From contig JARYHS010013631.1 of assembly GCA_031002005.1 (NCBI GenBank), positions 66,647,832 to 66,711,831 on the forward strand: DNA of 64,000 nucleotides. Reading direction: 5' to 3'. Positions within the stretch are counted from its first letter, which is position 1; each line of letters begins with the position of its first letter. The notes under the pieces were generated by a model that was given only the letters and a program-made list of their open reading frames with translations, was not told where the DNA came from and ran no database searches. Positions 59,732 through 64,000 of this stretch are shown one piece after another. Both the position numbers and the translations under genes were made by a program. This DNA is from Vandiemenella viatica. Taxonomy: Eukaryota > Arthropoda > Insecta > Orthoptera > Morabidae.

Positions 59732-59975
59732 CTTTTTTTTGCTTATGGCTCTATGCGTCGTCAACGTCGGGGTCATTAGAGGCGGGAAAGGATGCGAGGC
59801 AAGGAATGGGAAGGAATTCGCCCATGGCCTTTTGAAGGAACCATCCCGGCATTCACCTGGAGTGATCTGGGGAAACCATGGAAAACCCAAATCTGGATGC
59901 CCTGACAGGGATTCGAATCCACGCCCTCTCCCAAATGCGAGACGAGAGCGTTACCGCTCACCAACAACGCTCGGT
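59732..59975 (-). mobile_element. SINE-A copy 16 with perfect 13-bp target duplication
   Basis: CATTCTATGTTGA at 59719-59731 and 59976-59988. The body is close to consensus (TAGAGGCGGGAAAGGATG, GGATTCGAATC near 59910, CAACAACGCTCGG). Recent insertion. Confidence 0.97.
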
Positions 59976-60234
59976 CATTCTATGTTGAGTCTAATTAACA
60001 ACAATAAATGAAGATGGTGGTAAAGCTTAAGCCGGGTACTCACTAGCGAGCTGCAACTGTAACCGAACAGATACAGTAACCACGTTCTAGTGTGTACACG
60101 TGAAACGAACTTCACTCGCGACTCTATCCGCAGTGTTCGTTTGGAGCTCCGCGATGTAGGACGAAGTGTGCAGCATACATACTTGTAGATGCTTTACTGG
60201 ATGATTATAAACGGCCACGAAGATGGCCTATTCA

Positions 60235-60591
60235 TGGAATGTATTGAGAAAGAGGTGATCTAATTCTTCTTTTAAGAAATCAACAAATGAGTGGTCATTA
60301 TAAAAATTTCAAGAGAATCTCTCCAACTGATTTTGAATATCTAACTAGCATAATTGAGGCCGAGTAGAACGAAGTGTTTCTTCGTCCTATATTGGGAAAG
60401 CTGTGTCGGTTCAAGACAGATCAGCTGTGACGTTGAGATACTTAGCTACCGGTGATTCTTCTACAAGTTTACAATACTTTTTTCGCTTTTCCAAACAAAC
60501 CATAAGCTCAATTGTCCCCGAAGTTTGCCAGGTGGTGATAGGAACATTGAAAGATCTAAACAAAGTAATCTTTTATTCAATAATAAAATAA
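60235..60591 (+). pseudogene. Harbinger (HARBI1-like) transposase N-terminal fragment
   Basis: Translation gives DLILLLRNQQMSGHYKNFKR and ISPTDFEYLTSIIEAE to TAG 60367. In another frame follow VQDRSAVTLRYLATGDSSTS and LQYFFRFSKQTISSIVPEVC. These match my knowledge of the N-terminal region of Harbinger transposases (LA-TLRFLATGDSFTSLQY, ISKQTIS-IVPEVC). The catalytic DDE residues would lie further on and are absent; after TLKDLNK the frame ends at 60591. A frameshift and stop separate the two blocks. Confidence 0.88.
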
Positions 60592-60637
60592 TAGTAATAT
60601 AATTTATTTCAAAAAATTCATACATAATTTTCTAAAC

Positions 60638-60838
60638 TCATACTTCCCCGGTTTCATTCATAATATCTCCAATTCTGGCCCAGGGGTCTTCTTTCAAATG
60701 TTTTTTGTAGTAATCCTTGTCCTTGAGGTTCCATAGGACCCTGCTTTTGTTGTAGGCGTCTATCAACTGAAGATATTTATTTTCCGTCCATTCACTCATG
60801 ACGCTTGAGGATACTGGTAGGTTCGCAGCGTGCAACAA
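60638..60838 (-). pseudogene. MADF-domain protein fragment of the Harbinger element
   Basis: 66 codons from ATG at 60838. After a short leader, residues 16-66 read EWTENKYLQLIDAYNKSRVL, then WNLKDKDYYKKHLKEDPW and ARIGDIM. The WT...LI..Y....LWN..D..Y....W..I pattern is that of the MADF (Adf-1-like, Myb/SANT-related) DNA-binding domain, which ends prematurely at a stop, so about two thirds is present. In Harbinger elements such a protein is the partner that helps the transposase bind DNA and enter the nucleus. Orientation convergent with the transposase fits. Confidence 0.82.
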
Positions 60839-61031
60839 CCTTCACCCTCGACGTCCACGAACGCACTGCGAACGCCCTTTGATTGGGAGCAAAAACCGAC
60901 ATCGTCTGAACGTTGCGAATGCAACGCGTTCCGCCCCCGGCAGGCTCGCGAGCCACGTGCACAAAATCGTATTTGGTAACAGTAACATGCAACGGTTACA
61001 GTTACAGCTCACTAGTCAGCACGCCGCTTTA

Positions 61032-61659
61032 GAGTGAATCTTGGCTTACTCAAAATTATCATTACTATTTCAAAATTTTGAGAGTATTCGTACCATTGAA
61101 GGCCGTATTAAGATTTGTGTTTCAATTGTTTATAGGTAGAAAGTAATGGCAAATGATGAGGAATTTTGTTAAATAACAGAGGCATGACACGGCTTCACTA
61201 TGGAGCTATGGATAATATTTCAAGCTTTAAAAAGTTCCTGCAAACGTTAACACAGAAGTACTGAGCGGTAGTTGTGACAGAAAACTGTTCTTGCAATCTA
61301 CGCTGTCGAAACGCAGCCTAGAGCTACTGTGCATGTCCGGCCAATCACCAGTTTGAAACCTGTCTAGTACACCAAATTTCACCCTACCATCCTGAAAACT
61401 GGATGGAGAAATTAGAGAAAATGATGGGAGTATTCCCCAGCGAAGAAGGATAAAAGGGTATATTTAGAAGGCTCATAACAAAATACACAAAAACAAGCAG
61501 GAGATAGCCTAAATGACAATGCAAATTGGAGTAACTAAAGTCAGAGAGTTGAGATAAAGAATGGAAGAACTGGAGAGAAAAAGAGAGTGATTATCGATTC
61601 TGAGGAAGTTCAATAAAGGAAGCTTCAACAATAGGACACCTGTTTTCAGTAGAAAGTTA
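61032..61659. other. Unassigned sequence
   Basis: Nothing recognised. Confidence 0.5.
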
Positions 61660-61870
61660 TGTTGGTACACGAGTGAACAGGACATACCAGCCATTTTGGA
61701 GGACGTGGTTTCGATTCCCGCTGTGACCATCCGAATTTCGCTTTGAGTCATTTTCCGAAAACAGTACAAACAAATGCCAGAATGGTTGCTTCGAAAGACT
61801 GCAGCTGATTTTTTTTACCGTTCTTCGACGTTTCCTCTGCCTGCTCCAATGACATTCTACTCAACATACT
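61660..61870 (+). mobile_element. SINE-A copy 17 (old, diverged)
   Basis: GAGGACGTGGTTTCGATTCC holds the B box GGTTTCGATTCC, followed by CCATCCGAATTTCG, AAATGCCAGAATGGTTGC and CCAATGACA in family order. The head is poorly preserved. Confidence 0.75.
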
Positions 61871-62384
61871 AACAAGTTAAGTAGAAAAAAAGTTTGAGAA
61901 TCCCAAGCTAAGAGCATTGAGGGTTCTGTATATTTATTGAGCATTCAGTTGATAAGGTAAAATATTTTTTTGTAAAATTTTTTTTTTAAAAACCAGTGCC
62001 AAGAGATTCTTTTTTTTTAAAAAAAAAAGCGGGTCATGGAGCATTTTTGAAAATTTCTAATAAAATATTTTATTAAAAAATTTACTATCCATTTCACGAA
62101 ATTCTCGTCTTAGGTTTTATGATTCCATATCCGATTCTGAGCGTATGCGATTACCATAATGGACATACTCCGACATGATAACTTACTTGGAAACAAGAAC
62201 AGGAGTGGTTTCCCGTTTCCTTCAGTGTGACTGTGTTATTGTTGGTGTGAATGACTATGATAGGATGTGTGATCAATATAGAGTGTTTTTGTATTGTTTG
62301 AAATAAGAGATGTAGAATGGAGAGAATGAAACTCTGTGCGTACGCATTTAGGCCTATTCTTCCGAAAAGCACCAAAATGCGCCG
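61871..62384. other. Unassigned AT-rich sequence
   Basis: Long T and A runs at 61980-62030. No element recognised. Confidence 0.45.
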
Positions 62385-62655
62385 CCAGCCCTAACGTCCC
62401 CAACCGACGAACGAATCACCATCAACAATTGCGTAGTGCCGATTCCCTCACTCCATACACACTGCGGAGAGCTATGGGATATAGCTGAGGACTCTGAGGC
62501 ACAATCTGGTGATTAGAAATTATGTATCCAACCCTGCCGACCAAGTCCCGATGAAAAATTCTTGTAGCGCTAGGATTCGAACCAGTTCCCACCGTGTAAG
62601 GCAGCGGACGCGATCACGGTGACGCAACCAACTGAGCCAACAGGGCGGGCCTTGT
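62385..62655 (-). mobile_element. SINE-D (tRNA-derived, different family)
   Basis: On the minus strand the head reads CCTGTTGGCTCAGTTGG (A box, near 62640), then after an unusually long spacer the B box GGTTCGAATCC (62573-62583). The presumed body contains TGGTGATTCGTTCGTCGG and GGGGACGTTAGGGC. The left limit is uncertain. Confidence 0.7.
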
Positions 62656-63585
62656 ATCAAATGACTGACATAATATTCTTGTCAAAAATTCTATGCTGAA
62701 GTATCAAATTTGTTGAAATTACTCTTTTAGTTATTTTGAGAAAACCACAATCATCAGGTAATCTTTAGAAAGATACAAATGGCTTCGATTTTTAAAATAT
62801 TTTTCGTATCAGTATTTTAGGAAATAAAGAGGCAATTTGTTTTTTATCCTTTTTCACCAAACCTTTTACAAGAGGAATTAAATGAAAAAAATCCAAATTT
62901 CATTTGATAGCAATACCTAAAGAAGATTTTTCCTTCAGCCGCACAATAAAACAGCTGAAACTATTTTTGATCCCATGATTTTTCTAAAGTTTACGTCATA
63001 ACAGCGTTAAGATTTGTAAGAACGAGAGGAGAGCACAGTTACAAATCTCTAAGTTAAAGGGTTAAGAACTTATGAGGGTGTGGCAAACGCACAAATGAGT
63101 ATTTCTGAAAGAGTTCCATGTTTCGTTCAGAAGCTACGGCAAACTATTCAGATTCCATGTTGAACTTCTCTTTATGCGATAAGATTAGGTTATACCGTCA
63201 TGACTGATAAACTGCGCACACAATTTTAACTGTCAGTAACATGACCGGACAACCATTAGTAGTCTCGTGCCTAAAATTGACACACAGCTGTTTATTTATT
63301 GCATGGTGCGTGTAAAGATAATTTATTGCTCGTGTCTTGGTGATAGCATAGTTAATCTGATTTTTTTGCCCTATGCTTTCCGCTAGTTATAAACGCAGTT
63401 AATGATTATACTTCTCTGCGGTTCACTGAAAATATCTCAACTGTTAAAATTTGCAAAGAATTTCCTCGAAACATATTTCTTCTTTCTTCTGTGATTTCCT
63501 ATCCTAACTGATTCAACAGACTGGAAATAAATTGTGTGTGAAATCAATCTGTAAAAATAACACTGTGGATGGCTTTGATATTAAG
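62656..63585. other. Unassigned AT-rich sequence
   Basis: Nothing recognised. Confidence 0.5.
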
Positions 63586-63599
63586 TATCATACGAGTTT

Positions 63600-63916
63600 T
63601 TTTTTTAACTGCTTTACGTCTCTCAACAGCGAGGTCTTTCGAGACGAGAAAGGATGGGGCAAGGAATAGGAAGGAATTCGGACATGGCCTTTTTAAGGAA
63701 GCATCCCGGCATTTGCCTGGAGTGATTTGGGAAACCATGGAAAACCAAAATCTGGATGCCCGGACGGGGATTCGAACCGCCGTCCTCCCGAATGCGAGGC
63801 GAGAACGTTACCGTTACACCGCCATCCTCGGTAAAATTTCAAGGTTGGTGGGATCGAACTTCGAACCCATCGTATCTTATCTCTCCGCCTTAACGACCAC
63901 GGCTAAATAGACATTA
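63600..63916 (-). mobile_element. SINE-A copy 18, double-headed, with perfect 14-bp target duplication
   Basis: TATCATACGAGTTT flanks at 63586-63599 and 63917-63930. Bases 63600-63832 are a normal minus-strand SINE-A (GGATTCGAACC near 63768, CGCCATCCTCGGT). The duplication also encloses 63833-63916, which on the minus strand reads GCCGTGGTCGTTAAGGCGG then GGGTTCGAAGTTCGATCCC, a second tRNA-like A/B-box unit. So the inserted molecule carried two tRNA-like heads. Other copies with clear duplications (31628, 59732) have one. Confidence 0.9.
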
Positions 63917-63930
63917 TATCATACGAGTTT

Positions 63931-64000
63931 CGTACTTTTTGCAAAAGACACAACCAATCATAGATTTTTTTAATAAGTTTGTGGCTAAGTTTGTAAGTCA
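63931..64000. other. Unassigned end of window
   Basis: Only 70 bases; nothing recognised. Confidence 0.5.

Larger units (their letters stand above)
60030..61028. mobile_element. PIF/Harbinger transposon, internally deleted, with TTA target duplication (999 bp)
   Basis: The left end AGCCGGGTACTCACTAGCGA and the right end read inward, AGCGGCGTGCTGACTAGTGA, continue together through GAGCTGYAACTGTAACCG (about 36 bp). TTA lies at 60027-60029 and 61029-61031, the TWA duplication expected of this superfamily. Inside are two convergent gene remnants, a HARBI1-like transposase (+) and a MADF protein (-). That is the two-gene plan of Harbinger elements. Length suggests most of an original of about 3 kb is deleted. 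Confidence 0.9.

Noticed and set aside
61886..61905. GTTTGAGAATCCC as the end of a hAT element
   Set aside because: There is only a weak match to hAT ends, with no partner terminus or 8-bp duplication found.

Overview
This window looks like non-coding DNA from an animal nuclear genome, most likely an insect with a large, transposon-rich genome. It is AT-rich and contains tRNA-derived SINEs, several non-LTR retrotransposon (LINE) relics, hAT, PIF/Harbinger-like and Tc1/mariner-type DNA transposons, a Helitron family, microsatellites and a minisatellite. I found no operons, ribosome binding sites, bacterial genes or intact host exons. The closer taxonomic assignment is inference from repeat style, not from any diagnostic gene.

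Layout. 1-3.84 kb: the right-hand part of a Helitron whose interior has become a 368-bp satellite array. 3.85-5.08 kb: LINE reverse-transcriptase relic. 6-12 kb: a tRNA-derived SINE, an inverted repeat pair and three decayed terminal-inverted-repeat elements side by side (7255-8725, 8839-10053, 10758-11909). 14.8-17.1 kb: a second copy of the first LINE family, a repeat ending in 57 A's, and a complete short Helitron on the minus strand. 17.3-19.3 kb: SINEs and a diverged interspersed repeat that recurs at 48.7-49.3 kb. 21.9-22.9 kb: a SINE followed by a complete Helitron on the plus strand. 23-28 kb: little that can be recognised. 28.4-30.6 kb: a nearly full reverse-transcriptase region of a CR1/Jockey-like LINE, broken by stops and a frameshift. 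36.7-38 kb: a third LINE family. 38.9-39.4 kb: an internally deleted Tc1/mariner element. 40-48 kb: a dense run of SINEs, a compact MITE (41794-42151) and a LINE 3' end. 49.6-50.2 kb: a 30-bp minisatellite with 120-bp higher-order structure. 52-59 kb: SINEs and LINE 3' ends. 60.0-61.0 kb: a deleted PIF/Harbinger transposon that still shows both of its genes, a HARBI1-like transposase fragment and a MADF-domain protein. 61.6-64 kb: SINEs, the last being a double-headed copy inside a perfect 14-bp target duplication.

How the parts relate. All recognisable protein-coding sequence belongs to transposons and nearly all of it is broken, so the window is best read as a record of transposition. One SINE family (called SINE-A here, 18 copies, 14 on the minus strand) dominates and includes the youngest insertions. 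The observation most worth following up is the Helitron family: two short complete copies (759 and 998 bp) and one copy of at least 3.8 kb share the same ends, which suggests satellite DNA growing from repeats carried inside a Helitron.
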